NCBI GenBank assembly: GCA_946495905.1
Contig: CAMMEP010000041.1
Coordinates: 1-12,634, forward strand
Source: an uncultured Clostridium sp.
Lineage (GTDB): Bacteria; Bacillota; Clostridia; TANB77; CAG-508
Direction: 5' to 3'
Length of the DNA stretch: 12,634 nt
Below are positions 1 through 6,869 of this stretch, one piece after another. Positions within the stretch are counted from its first letter, which is position 1. Each line of letters begins with the position of its first letter. The notes under the pieces are model-generated. The model made no database searches, was not told where the DNA came from, and saw nothing but the letters and a program-made list of their open reading frames with translations. A program made the position numbers and the translations under genes.

Positions 1-104
1 TTCATTTCTCATATGAGAGATATTTGGTAAATCAAATCAGAAAAGAATTTGGCTTGGTAGGAACGCCAGTAAGAATAATAGTAAGAGAAAAAGTTGAAAA
101 ATAA
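1..104 (+). CDS. der: GTPase Der (EngA), C-terminal end only
   Basis: This is the last 33 or so codons of a gene entering from the left edge, read in the frame beginning at base 3 and ending at TAA 102-104. The translation contains SYERYLVNQIRKEFG and then GTPVRIIVRE. This is the closing segment of the KH-like C-terminal domain of the double GTPase Der, which acts in late assembly of the 50S ribosomal subunit. The GTPase domains lie outside the window. The gene precedes plsY with a 53-bp gap, and der-plsY-gpsA order is common in Clostridia, which supports the call. The identification rests on a short but distinctive stretch. Confidence 0.85.
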   Translation, partial: HFSYERYLVNQIRKEFGLVGTPVRIIVREKVEK

Positions 105-111
105 GAAAAGT

Positions 112-140
112 GTGCCAAAGGGGTCTGGTCCCAATGACAT
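112..140. repeat. GC-rich dispersed-repeat-like insert between der and plsY
   Basis: The 53-bp gap between der and plsY holds a block around GGGGTCTGGTCCC followed by AATGACAT that is far richer in G and C than anything near it. It has short GGG/CCC complementarity across a 6-base centre. Similar GGGG...GTCCC...AATGACA sequences are, as I recall, dispersed in Firmicutes genomes, so I suspect a remnant of a REP-like repeat. There is only one copy in this window, so repetition cannot be shown here. It lies just upstream of the plsY ribosome binding site and could affect readthrough from der. Confidence 0.35.
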
Positions 141-157
141 AAAAGGAGGAATAAAAT

Positions 158-787
158 ATGGTAGAATGTATTATAATGGCAATAATCGCATATTTAATTG
201 GAAGTATTAATTTTTCAGTAATACTTAGTAAAAAAATGGCAGGATTTGATGTAAGAGAAAAAGGAAGTGGAAATGCTGGAACAACTAACATGCTAAGAAG
301 TGTTGGAAAAAAAGCAGCTGCAATTACACTTATTTGTGATATTTTAAAAGGTGTTGTAGCTATTGGAATAGCAATTCTTTTAGGCAAGATGGTAGAAGGT
401 TCTAATGGCTCACTACTTGTTCAAATAGCAGGTGTTGCTGTAATTCTTGGGCATACTTTTCCAATCTTTTTCAAATTTAAAGGAGGAAAAGGTGTTGCTA
501 CATCTCTAGGAGTGCTTATTATGTCAAACTGGCAAATAGGATTAATCTGCCTAGTATTTGCACTTATATTAATTGCACTTACGCAAATGGTTTCAGTGGG
601 TTCCATTGCAGCAGCAATTCTTTATCCAGTACTTACATTATTCATACCACAAAATTATATTGTACCAGGTAATTATTTAATATATAGTATTATTCTTGCC
701 GTGATTATTGTATTTAATCACAGAGAAAATGTGAAAAGATTATTAAGCGGAACTGAAAATAAAATTAGTTTTAAGGGTACAAAATAG
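158..787 (+). CDS. plsY: Acyl-phosphate:glycerol-3-phosphate acyltransferase PlsY
   Basis: PlsY is an integral membrane enzyme that transfers an acyl group from acyl-phosphate to the sn-1 position of glycerol-3-phosphate, giving lysophosphatidic acid, the first step of phospholipid synthesis in most Gram-positives. The 209-residue length is normal for the family. The three family motifs are visible: GSGNAGTTN at residues 36-44, GHTFPIF with FKGGKGVAT at about 98-115, and FNHREN near the C-terminus. Several hydrophobic helices cover the chain. The start is set by AAAAGGAGGA about 7 bp before ATG 158. gpsA, which supplies its substrate, follows after 21 bp, so the two are almost certainly co-transcribed, probably with der. 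Confidence 0.96.
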   Translation: MVECIIMAIIAYLIGSINFSVILSKKMAGFDVREKGSGNAGTTNMLRSVGKKAAAITLICDILKGVVAIGIAILLGKMVEGSNGSLLVQIAGVAVILGHTFPIFFKFKGGKGVATSLGVLIMSNWQIGLICLVFALILIALTQMVSVGSIAAAILYPVLTLFIPQNYIVPGNYLIYSIILAVIIVFNHRENVKRLLSGTENKISFKGTK

Positions 788-808
788 ATAAGAAAGTGAG
801 GGAGTATT

Positions 809-1792
809 ATGAAAAAAGTTTGCATCATTGGTAGTGGAAGCTGGGGATCTGCTCTAGCAATACATGCAGCTAAAATGGGACACGAAGTAAAAATTTGGTC
901 TTTTTCGGAAGAAGAAAGGGATTTAATAAATAAAGAACATAAGTGTAAGTTTTTGCCAATGGCAACCATGCCTGAGAATATTGTATGTACAACAGATATA
1001 GGAGAGGCAGTAAAGGAAAGTGACATGATTTTGCATGTTACACCATCTAAATTTACAAGAGAGACGCTAAAAAAATATAAAATGTATGTAGAAAATCAAC
1101 CAATTATTTTATGTTCAAAAGGGTTTGAAGCTTCTACACTATATACATTAAATGAGGTTGTTCATGAAGAACTTCCTAACGCTAAAATAGGAGTCTTTAC
1201 AGGACCAAGCCATGCAGAGGAAGTATCTCTTGGAATTCCTACTGCAATTGTAATTGCGTCTCAAAGTTTGGATGTACAATATTTAGTGCAAGACACTTTT
1301 ATGAATGAAAATTTAAGAATTTATACCAGTTCGGATGTAAAAGGAGCGGAACTAGGAGGAGCACTTAAAAATATTATTGCTTTCTGTGCAGGAATAATAG
1401 CAGAACTAAATATGGGAGATAACACTTTTGCAGCTTTAATTACAAGAGGATTAACAGAGATATCTCGTCTTGGTGTTGCTCTTGGAGGAAACCATAATAC
1501 TTTCTATGGATTATCTGGTTTAGGAGATTTAATTGTTACTTGTCTTAGTGAACATAGCAGAAATAGAAAAGCAGGAAGATGTATAGGAAGAGGACTAACA
1601 ATTGAAGAAACGAAAAAAGAAGTAGGAATGACAATTGAAAGTATCGATAATATAGAAGTTGCTTACAAACTTGCACAAAAATATAATATCGAGATGCCTA
1701 TTGTAAATACAGTATATGATGTTTTATATAATGGTTTAAAACCAAAAGAAGCAGTAACACTGCTTATGACACGTGACAAAAAATGTGAATAA
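809..1792 (+). CDS. gpsA: NAD(P)H-dependent glycerol-3-phosphate dehydrogenase
   Basis: GpsA reduces dihydroxyacetone phosphate to sn-glycerol-3-phosphate in the cytoplasm, making the substrate used by PlsY encoded just upstream. The 327 residues match the family. Visible motifs are the Rossmann dinucleotide loop GSGSWGSALA at residues 8-17, CSKGFE at 102-107, GPSHAEEV at 132-139, and GAELGGALKN at 179-188 with the catalytic lysine at 187. GLGDL and the surrounding substrate-binding region follow. A GTGAGGGAG ribosome binding site precedes ATG 809. The gene ends only 2 bp from the stop of the convergent gene on the - strand, so transcription from the two sides must overlap or end inside the genes. 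Confidence 0.97.
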   Translation: MKKVCIIGSGSWGSALAIHAAKMGHEVKIWSFSEEERDLINKEHKCKFLPMATMPENIVCTTDIGEAVKESDMILHVTPSKFTRETLKKYKMYVENQPIILCSKGFEASTLYTLNEVVHEELPNAKIGVFTGPSHAEEVSLGIPTAIVIASQSLDVQYLVQDTFMNENLRIYTSSDVKGAELGGALKNIIAFCAGIIAELNMGDNTFAALITRGLTEISRLGVALGGNHNTFYGLSGLGDLIVTCLSEHSRNRKAGRCIGRGLTIEETKKEVGMTIESIDNIEVAYKLAQKYNIEMPIVNTVYDVLYNGLKPKEAVTLLMTRDKKCE

Positions 1793-1794
1793 AA

Positions 1795-2076
1795 TTACCA
1801 AGGATATCTTTCGTAGATATATCGAATAATTTTATCCGCATTATCATCAGTTACATTAATAAAAACACCTTCATCTAAACTAATCCACATATTAATAGAA
1901 TATTTATCGTTATTATCAATAAAAGTACCAATAATTTCTGCTATTTCGACAGGATTTTGGTACTTTTTTTCCCATTCCAATAAATTAATGTGTGAATTTG
2001 ATTTATTAAAAAAATTACTTAAAAATCGATTAATTTCTTCTCGTTTGGAACTATAAAGTCTTACCGTTGCCTCCAT
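1795..2076 (-). CDS. Small cytosolic protein of unknown function, 93 residues
   Basis: I do not recognise a named family. The open frame extends upstream to 2196, but the likely start is the ATG at 2074-2076. It is preceded by AGGTGGTG (complement of 2081-2088), and the protein then begins MEATVRLYSS. The upstream extension is a hydrophobic AT-rich run without a ribosome binding site. The product is soluble-looking and acidic in its second half, with no transmembrane segment and no cysteine. It has alternating predicted strands and helices (LYSSKREEINRFLSNFF, then INMWISLDEGVFINVTDD) and ends RYIYERYPW. It is transcribed towards gpsA and divergently from the gene at 2226. The sparse low-complexity code and good ribosome binding site support it as real, but its function is unknown. 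Confidence 0.7.
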   Translation of the reverse strand: MEATVRLYSSKREEINRFLSNFFNKSNSHINLLEWEKKYQNPVEIAEIIGTFIDNNDKYSINMWISLDEGVFINVTDDNADKIIRYIYERYPW

Positions 2077-2225
2077 TTTACACCACCTAGTCAGCATATA
2101 AATTTTAAAATTATTAATAATTATTGTATATAAAAAAATAATAAAAATACTAGAGAATAAAAGGAAATTTTTTGGCAATACTAAATAAAAAGTCAAAAAA
2201 TTGAATTAATACGCATGGAGGGAAA

Positions 2226-3095
2226 ATGAAGAAGTACGTTATTTCAATAATTATTTTTTTTATTATTATATTATTAGCAATTGGTGGCTATTTCATGTAT
2301 TCCAATATTATGAATAATAAATCAAATGATATGAAATCTTTACAAGAAAAAAGTCTTGCTGAAATAGATTTTTTGGATACCAGTATTACATCTATGATGA
2401 ATGGATTAAATAATATTTCTTATAATAATTATAGAATTGTAAGTGAGGAAGTAAATGTATCCAACGAACAACAAGGAAATTCTAATGAAAGTCAATCGGC
2501 AGAAGGTAGTTCAACAAATGAGCAGAGTTCAATTAAAAGTAGTAATGTAACCAATAATGATATTTTATCAGGAAACAATAATAAGGTAAATTGGGATAAT
2601 TTAAAAAGTGAAGTAGAAAATATGTATGATAGTTGGACCACCATCTTAATTGATTTAACCACTTTAAATGTAAATAAAGAAAATTTATTAAAATTTAATA
2701 GTACCTTAGATCAAATTGTAAAAGATTTAGATAACGAAGATAAAAGTTCTAGTCTTGTGCATATCGCAGATTTATACAATTTATTAACTCTTTATATGCA
2801 AGATTTCGCAGCAGATAGGGAAGAAACAAAAATATATAATGTAAAATCTAATATTTTATATGCCTATTCATTTGTAGAAACAGATGAATGGAATAATGTG
2901 AAAACCTATGTTGGAAATGCAAAAAATGAATTCTCTAACATTCTTAATAATCAAGTAAATAACAAGAATAGTATTGACGAAATTAACAAAGCCTATATAT
3001 TAATTAATGAATTAGAAGAAGATTGTAATACTCAAAATAAAAATGTTTTCTATGTGAATTATCGAAATTTAATGCAGGAATTAGAAAATATATAG
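2226..3095 (+). CDS. Membrane-anchored extracytoplasmic protein of unknown function
   Basis: This 289-residue protein starts with a short basic stretch (MKKY) and one strong hydrophobic helix at about residues 4-24. There is no lipobox cysteine, so it is probably an uncleaved anchor or signal peptide with the rest outside the cell. Residues about 75-122 form a low-complexity Ser/Asn/Gln/Glu linker. The remainder looks helical, with many Leu/Asn-spaced turns and a single cysteine near the C-terminus. The start ATG 2226 follows GGAGGG by about 5 bp. It stands alone, divergent from the 93-residue gene, and is followed by the inverted-repeat element at 3108. I recognise no enzymatic motif. An envelope role is inferred only from topology. 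Confidence 0.8.
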   Translation: MKKYVISIIIFFIIILLAIGGYFMYSNIMNNKSNDMKSLQEKSLAEIDFLDTSITSMMNGLNNISYNNYRIVSEEVNVSNEQQGNSNESQSAEGSSTNEQSSIKSSNVTNNDILSGNNNKVNWDNLKSEVENMYDSWTTILIDLTTLNVNKENLLKFNSTLDQIVKDLDNEDKSSSLVHIADLYNLLTLYMQDFAADREETKIYNVKSNILYAYSFVETDEWNNVKTYVGNAKNEFSNILNNQVNNKNSIDEINKAYILINELEEDCNTQNKNVFYVNYRNLMQELENI

Positions 3096-3107
3096 GAAAA
3101 TTATATA

Positions 3108-3291
3108 AGTCCTAGCAGTATGTGTATTTTTAGAATTTTGCAGTACCGCGCAGCGACCAAACGAGCCTTTTAGGGCGAGTGCGAGTTGGAGCAACCTAGC
3201 ACAATTTTAAAATTTATTTTTAAAATTGTGGTTAGATGGTTGCGACCAGCAAGGTACAAGAAATTCTAAAAATACACATACTGCTAGGACT
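3108..3291. repeat. 184-bp element with perfect 31-bp terminal inverted repeats
   Basis: Positions 3108-3138 and 3261-3291 are perfect reverse complements over 31 bp, beginning AGTCCTAGCAG and ending CTGCTAGGACT. Inside is a GC-richer core with nested elements. GTACC 3143-3147 pairs with GGTAC 3253-3257, almost in register with the outer arms. GCC-TTTTA-GGC lies at about 3165-3175 and GTTG-GAG-CAAC at about 3185-3195. An AT hairpin of 13 bp runs 3200-3212/3218-3230. GCGACCA occurs twice in the same orientation, at 3153 and 3242. No ORF of note is present. No target duplication or U-tract was found at the ends. It lies between two convergent genes, so it may be a MITE-like element, a structured RNA or a large bidirectional terminator. 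Confidence 0.85.
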
Positions 3292-3320
3292 AAAGAAATA
3301 AATATAATTTCAACTAATAT

Positions 3321-4700
3321 TTATTCAAGCGATATTTCTGCATTGGCATCTTTAATGTCCTCTAGTTCTTTACTTCTTAAATATTTCATAATATCATAAC
3401 GAATTAATTCTTGGATATTCCCGTTCGAATCGAAGATGGCATCTCGTAGAGAATATAGTCTATCAAAATAACTAAGTAAAGCTTTTTCTTGGATGGAGCC
3501 TTTTTGGACTTGACCTAAAACTTTTCTATAATTTTTGTAATCCGTATAGCCTTGTATTAAAACTTTACCATCTTCAATTTCATCCATTCTGGACGTAAAA
3601 TATTTTGGAGCAATATAAAAAACAGAACTTTTAAATTTTTTTACTTCGTCTGAATTTTTAGGGTCTGGAATTTTAAATCCTTTAATTGTTTTACCGCTCA
3701 TTTGATTGTGAGCAGATTCTCCAATATTTCCATCTCTAAATTGATTCTTAGATTGTAATTGACATTCTACAACACCTAAAGGAGTGTTTAAATAGATAAA
3801 GTTGGATGTGTAGCCACTAGGAGCTCTTTTTTTCTTACAATTTTGAATGGATACACCAAATTTTTTTAGTAATTCAGAGTTTTGAAAAATGGATTCGGAT
3901 TGTTTCGTAAGGGTCGCTAAGTCAACTTTATCATAGATTCTACAAGAAAAATTATCAAGTAGTTTTATAAAATCTACTCCATTTTCTTCTTCAGAAGGAA
4001 AATCAGTTTCGTCTACTAATGTATCTTCTGGCATTGTATCTGTAAGAAAATCTAGAGATTCAGTAATAGCTTCTCTTTGAGCTTGATATTTATTAATTAA
4101 ATCAGTTGCTTCTACAGGAAGAATAGAAATTAATCTATCAATAATTTCAAGGCATTTTGTGTAATATTCTTTTTTAGTTACTTCATATAGATAAGTAGGA
4201 GTAATAGAAAACTCATCATCTACTAATCTAGATTTAAATTCTTGCATTTGGGCAATAAATTCTTGATTACGAACTTTTTCTTTAACCAATTCATTTATTT
4301 CTGGATCCTTTGAATGAAAAGAAGAAGGTCTATCCACTAAAATTAACCTCATGGCAAATACATCTGTAATTTCTTTAATGTCTAGCGTATTAGGGTTTGA
4401 ATCTTTATGCTTTTCTGGTCTAGCAACATAATCTACAATTTTATCAGCAAGTGATTTAGGCGATTTAAAACGATAATTACATCTTATTTTATAGGCTTCG
4501 AAGTATTTGTTATATTCAAGCATAATAGCAGCTACTAAATGATGGAAAAAATTTTGTGATTCTGGCGAATTGAATTTCGCATTATATTTTTCCATCTCCT
4601 TGTAAATAAAATCTTTTTTGTCAGATTTCTCCTTACCAAATCTAGAATCTAAAACTTCTTGTAAATCAACATTATATTTTATACTATCTTTAAAATCCAT
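3321..4700 (-). CDS. Divergent RelA/SpoT-domain protein (alarmone-synthetase-like)
   Basis: RelA/SpoT synthetase domains transfer pyrophosphate from ATP to GDP or GTP, making (p)ppGpp. This 459-residue protein shows the domain's landmarks in order: YRFKS at residues 76-80 (family RxKS), ITDVFAMRLIL at 111-121 (the D...R strand), SGYTSNFIY at 295-303, VECQLQS at 311-317 (family vExQ) and GESAHNQM at 327-334. There is no HD hydrolase, TGS or ACT domain. About 150 mostly helical, charged residues (about 130-285) separate the two halves, far more than in small alarmone synthetases, whose whole length is about 200-250. ATG 4700 follows AGGAGA. The gene diverges from rnpB. Activity is inferred, and a non-(p)ppGpp nucleotide pyrophosphokinase or an inactive relative is possible. 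Confidence 0.7.
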   Translation of the reverse strand: MDFKDSIKYNVDLQEVLDSRFGKEKSDKKDFIYKEMEKYNAKFNSPESQNFFHHLVAAIMLEYNKYFEAYKIRCNYRFKSPKSLADKIVDYVARPEKHKDSNPNTLDIKEITDVFAMRLILVDRPSSFHSKDPEINELVKEKVRNQEFIAQMQEFKSRLVDDEFSITPTYLYEVTKKEYYTKCLEIIDRLISILPVEATDLINKYQAQREAITESLDFLTDTMPEDTLVDETDFPSEEENGVDFIKLLDNFSCRIYDKVDLATLTKQSESIFQNSELLKKFGVSIQNCKKKRAPSGYTSNFIYLNTPLGVVECQLQSKNQFRDGNIGESAHNQMSGKTIKGFKIPDPKNSDEVKKFKSSVFYIAPKYFTSRMDEIEDGKVLIQGYTDYKNYRKVLGQVQKGSIQEKALLSYFDRLYSLRDAIFDSNGNIQELIRYDIMKYLRSKELEDIKDANAEISLE

Positions 4701-4732
4701 GTATTTCTCCTAACTATTAAAATTTCAATACT

Positions 4733-4761
4733 ATTATAGCATAAAGAAAGAAATTGCACAA
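4733..4761 (-). promoter_or_regulatory. Promoter of the RelA/SpoT-like gene
   Basis: On the - strand TTGTGC (4756-4761) is followed after exactly 17 bp by TATAAT (4733-4738). A TGC directly before the -10 makes it an extended -10 as well. It lies 33 bp upstream of ATG 4700. Its -35 is only 4 bp from the -35 of the divergent rnpB promoter. Confidence 0.7.
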
Positions 4762-4765
4762 TAAT

Positions 4766-4794
4766 TTGACTAAGTGAGTATTTTATAGTAAAAT
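4766..4794 (+). promoter_or_regulatory. Promoter of rnpB
   Basis: TTGACT (4766-4771), a 17-bp spacer and TAAAAT (4789-4794) form a near-consensus sigma-A promoter. Initiation about 7 bp downstream would fall at about 4801, just before the P1 helix of RNase P RNA at 4804. This agreement supports both calls. Confidence 0.8.
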
Positions 4795-4800
4795 AGAAAG

Positions 4801-5147
4801 GATAGTAAATCGAATAGTCGCGTATAGCAAGGTCGAAAGACAGCGTACGAGGAAAGTCCGGGCTCCATAGAGCAATGATGCTGGATAACGTCCAGTGAGG
4901 GAAACCTTAAGGAAAGTGCAACAGAAAATAACCGCCAACTTGTTTGGTAAGGGTGAAAAGGTGAGGTAAGAGCTCACCGCCAATATGGTGACATATTGGG
5001 TCTGTGTAAACCCCATCAGGAGCAACACCGAGACAAGAAGGTTAATGGCTGCTCGTCAGTCTTCTTAATTTGGTGGCATGAGGCATATAGCAATATATGT
5101 CCTAGATAGATGACTATTCAAGACAGAACCCGGCTTATAGATTTACT
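4801..5147 (+). ncRNA. rnpB: RNase P RNA (catalytic subunit of RNase P)
   Basis: RNase P RNA is the ribozyme that removes 5' leaders from precursor tRNAs. The universally conserved 5' core GAGGAAAGTCCGGGCTCC is at 4849-4866 and its 3' partner GACAGAACCCGGCTTA at 5122-5137, together forming the P4 region. P1 pairs AGTAAATC (4804-4811) with GATTTACT (5140-5147), and P2 pairs GAATAGTC (4812-4819) with GACTATTC (5112-5119). GGATAACGTCCAGTGAGGG and the long internal hairpins fit the specificity domain. The length of about 345 nt is normal. The 5' end is set from the promoter and the 3' end from P1, so the true 3' end may run slightly further; no clear terminator hairpin follows. Apparent protein frames across this region are spurious. 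Confidence 0.96.
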
Positions 5148-5192
5148 GATTTCTACTTTTTATGACAAATATCTTTATTTTTCGAAAATATA

Positions 5193-5201
5193 TGCTATAA
5201 T
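5193..5201 (+). promoter_or_regulatory. Extended -10 promoter of the L,D-transpeptidase gene
   Basis: TGC directly precedes TATAAT (5196-5201), an extended -10. Only a weak -35 is present (TTTATT at 5174-5179, 16-bp spacer). The predicted 5' leader of about 65 nt contains the palindrome at 5225. Confidence 0.6.
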
Positions 5202-5224
5202 ATATGTTAGTGTTTAATTTTTAT

Positions 5225-5243
5225 TTGTTAGAGTTACTAACAA
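5225..5243. promoter_or_regulatory. Palindrome in the leader of the L,D-transpeptidase gene
   Basis: TTGTTAG and CTAACAA are perfect 7-bp inverted repeats around a 5-base centre. They lie between the predicted transcription start and the ribosome binding site, where a repressor could bind the DNA or the transcript could fold a small hairpin. No U-tract follows, so it is not a terminator. The role is a guess. Confidence 0.35.
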
Positions 5244-5273
5244 CAAGAGTAAGAAGCAAAAGGAGGATTTTTT

Positions 5274-6656
5274 ATGAAGAGAAAACGGGCAAAAAGAGTA
5301 ACTGGTATCGTAATTATAGTTTGTATAATACTAATACTTGTTTTATTTTTAATTGCATTAGTATTATCCCAAAGAACATTTCGATACGAGACATCCATTA
5401 ATGGAATTGACTGTTCTTTTATGAGTGTTGAAACGGCGGGCAAAAAATTAGAAAATGACATGAAAAATGCTAGTGTCTCTTTAGTATTTGCGGATGATAA
5501 AGAATACCAATGTTTAGCAAATTTCTTCGAAATCGAGCTCAGCAATGAAAATGCTTTAAAAGAAATATTAAACAGTCAAGTAAAGGAAGACAAAGAAAGT
5601 GAGGAATATGAAGAAGTAGCTCTTTATACTGTAAATGAGCAAAAAGTAAAAGAATATTTAAGTTCTTTATCCGTATTTAGAGAAAGTAATATTCGTAAAC
5701 CTGAAAATGCTTCTCTTGAATTAGACTCGGACAATTTACTCTACATAAAGCCGGAGGTATATGGAAATGAAATAGATTTTGAAGAAGCTTGTAATTTTAT
5801 GAGAGAAGCTTTGGAGAAAGGAATAAAAACTATCGATTTCCGTGAAATAACCAATATTACTCCAAAAATTTGTGCAACAGATGAAAATCTTATTTCGCAG
5901 AGAGACTATATTAATTCTGTACTTTCTACCACAATAAATTATTCGCTTCCTGATGGAAATACCTACACTTTAGACAGTAACACAATGAAGGATTGGATAT
6001 ACCAAAGCGAAGATGGTAGCTATGGAATTGATATAGATGGAAATCTTCCAACATTTGTAGAAGGATTGAATGAAAAAGCAAGATATCTTCTAACTTCTAC
6101 CGATTTTAATGCAACTGATTTAGGAAAAATACAAGTTGCATTTGGAAGAAAAACATATGCCGAAGTAGATAAAGAAACAGAAATAGAAAAAATCAAAGAA
6201 CAGCTTGGTAGTGCAAAAGAAGTTAATCTTGAGCCTACTTACTACGCTTTGCCAGATTATACCAATCTTAGCACATACGTAGAGCTTGATTTAACAAGAC
6301 AGAATGTGTGGATGTATGTGGACGGAAAATGTATTGTGAATACGCCGTGTGTTACGGGAAGTGTTTCAGGAGGATATGCAACTCCAGTAGGAATTTACTA
6401 TCTTACCTATAAAACAACAGACACATACTTAGATGGCTATAATAGTGACGGAAGTAAATATCATTCGCATGTGAATTTCTGGATGCCATTCAATGGAGGA
6501 ATCGGTTTTCACGATGCTGCTTGGAGATCAAATTTTGGAGGAAATATCTATATTACCAATGGTTCGCATGGATGTGTAAACTTGCCATATAATGCAGCAA
6601 AAACAATCTATAATAATATAGATAGCTCAATTCCGATAATTTTATATGCTTCTTAA
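5274..6656 (+). CDS. L,D-transpeptidase (YkuD domain), membrane-anchored
   Basis: L,D-transpeptidases cross-link peptidoglycan stems 3-3, or attach proteins to them, through an active-site cysteine. The 460-residue protein has a basic N-terminus (MKRKRAKR), one transmembrane helix at about residues 10-31, an extracytoplasmic region at about 38-320 typical of the putative peptidoglycan-binding modules of clostridial enzymes (YETSINGIDCSFMSVETA opens the first), and a C-terminal YkuD domain at about 332-460. The catalytic signature SHGCVNLP is at 431-438, with Cys434 as nucleophile and His413 in GFHD as the second conserved histidine. The motif has Asn where many family members have Arg after SHGCx. 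AAAGGAGG before ATG 5274 sets the start. The gene is monocistronic, with its own promoter and terminator. Confidence 0.93.
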   Translation: MKRKRAKRVTGIVIIVCIILILVLFLIALVLSQRTFRYETSINGIDCSFMSVETAGKKLENDMKNASVSLVFADDKEYQCLANFFEIELSNENALKEILNSQVKEDKESEEYEEVALYTVNEQKVKEYLSSLSVFRESNIRKPENASLELDSDNLLYIKPEVYGNEIDFEEACNFMREALEKGIKTIDFREITNITPKICATDENLISQRDYINSVLSTTINYSLPDGNTYTLDSNTMKDWIYQSEDGSYGIDIDGNLPTFVEGLNEKARYLLTSTDFNATDLGKIQVAFGRKTYAEVDKETEIEKIKEQLGSAKEVNLEPTYYALPDYTNLSTYVELDLTRQNVWMYVDGKCIVNTPCVTGSVSGGYATPVGIYYLTYKTTDTYLDGYNSDGSKYHSHVNFWMPFNGGIGFHDAAWRSNFGGNIYITNGSHGCVNLPYNAAKTIYNNIDSSIPIILYAS

Positions 6657-6663
6657 ACACAAT

Positions 6664-6695
6664 AGAGGGATTCAATGAGTCCCTCTTTAAATTTA
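6664..6695 (+). terminator. Rho-independent terminator after the L,D-transpeptidase gene
   Basis: AGAGGGA (6664-6670) pairs with TCCCTCT (6680-6686) around a 9-base loop, followed by TTTAAATTTAA. It begins 8 bp after the stop codon. Confidence 0.75.
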
Positions 6696-6697
6696 AC

Positions 6698-6726
6698 GCA
6701 AATGAAATAGTTACTATTTCATTTGC
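6698..6726. repeat. Perfect 13-bp inverted repeat
   Basis: GCAAATGAAATAG (6698-6710) and CTATTTCATTTGC (6714-6726) are perfect reverse complements with a 3-base centre. No U-tract follows on either side. It could back up the preceding terminator or be an operator for the next gene, whose -10 lies about 60 bp downstream. Confidence 0.6.
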
Positions 6727-6785
6727 ATTCGTAGTATAAAAAAGTTATAAAATTTTCTATTTTTTATAGCATTATATAATAAATA

Positions 6786-6794
6786 TGATATAAT
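6786..6794 (+). promoter_or_regulatory. Extended -10 promoter of the membrane-protein gene
   Basis: TGA precedes TATAAT (6789-6794), an extended -10 arrangement. No good -35 is seen at 16-18 bp upstream. The start codon is about 75 bp downstream. Confidence 0.5.
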
Positions 6795-6869
6795 GGATGC
6801 ATCCAAAATTAAATAGACTGTAATTTGTTGCAAAAAAGGCATTAAGTTACATAAAAGAAAGGGGTTTTT

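Noticed and set aside
1789..1835. Hairpin (9-bp outer stem, 6-bp inner stem) at the junction of gpsA and the convergent gene as a shared terminator
   Set aside because: The stem is almost entirely A-T, interrupted by unpaired bases, and lies within coding sequence; it is too weak to call.
2077..2196. N-terminal extension of the 93-residue protein to a 133-residue form
   Set aside because: The extra residues come from AT-rich intergenic DNA, look like random hydrophobic sequence and lack a ribosome binding site, whereas ATG 2076 has a good one.
3108..3291. Ordinary insertion sequence
   Set aside because: There is no transposase frame, and no target-site duplication was found at the ends, so only a MITE-like or structural element can be supported.
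4783..5028. An 81-codon open frame on the - strand over the RNase P RNA
   Set aside because: The region is fully explained by conserved rnpB sequence and pairing; the frame has no ribosome binding site and its product resembles no protein I know.
5204..5401. A 65-codon open frame on the + strand overlapping the start of the L,D-transpeptidase gene
   Set aside because: It overlaps the clear transpeptidase start in another frame, lies partly in the leader palindrome and has no ribosome binding site.
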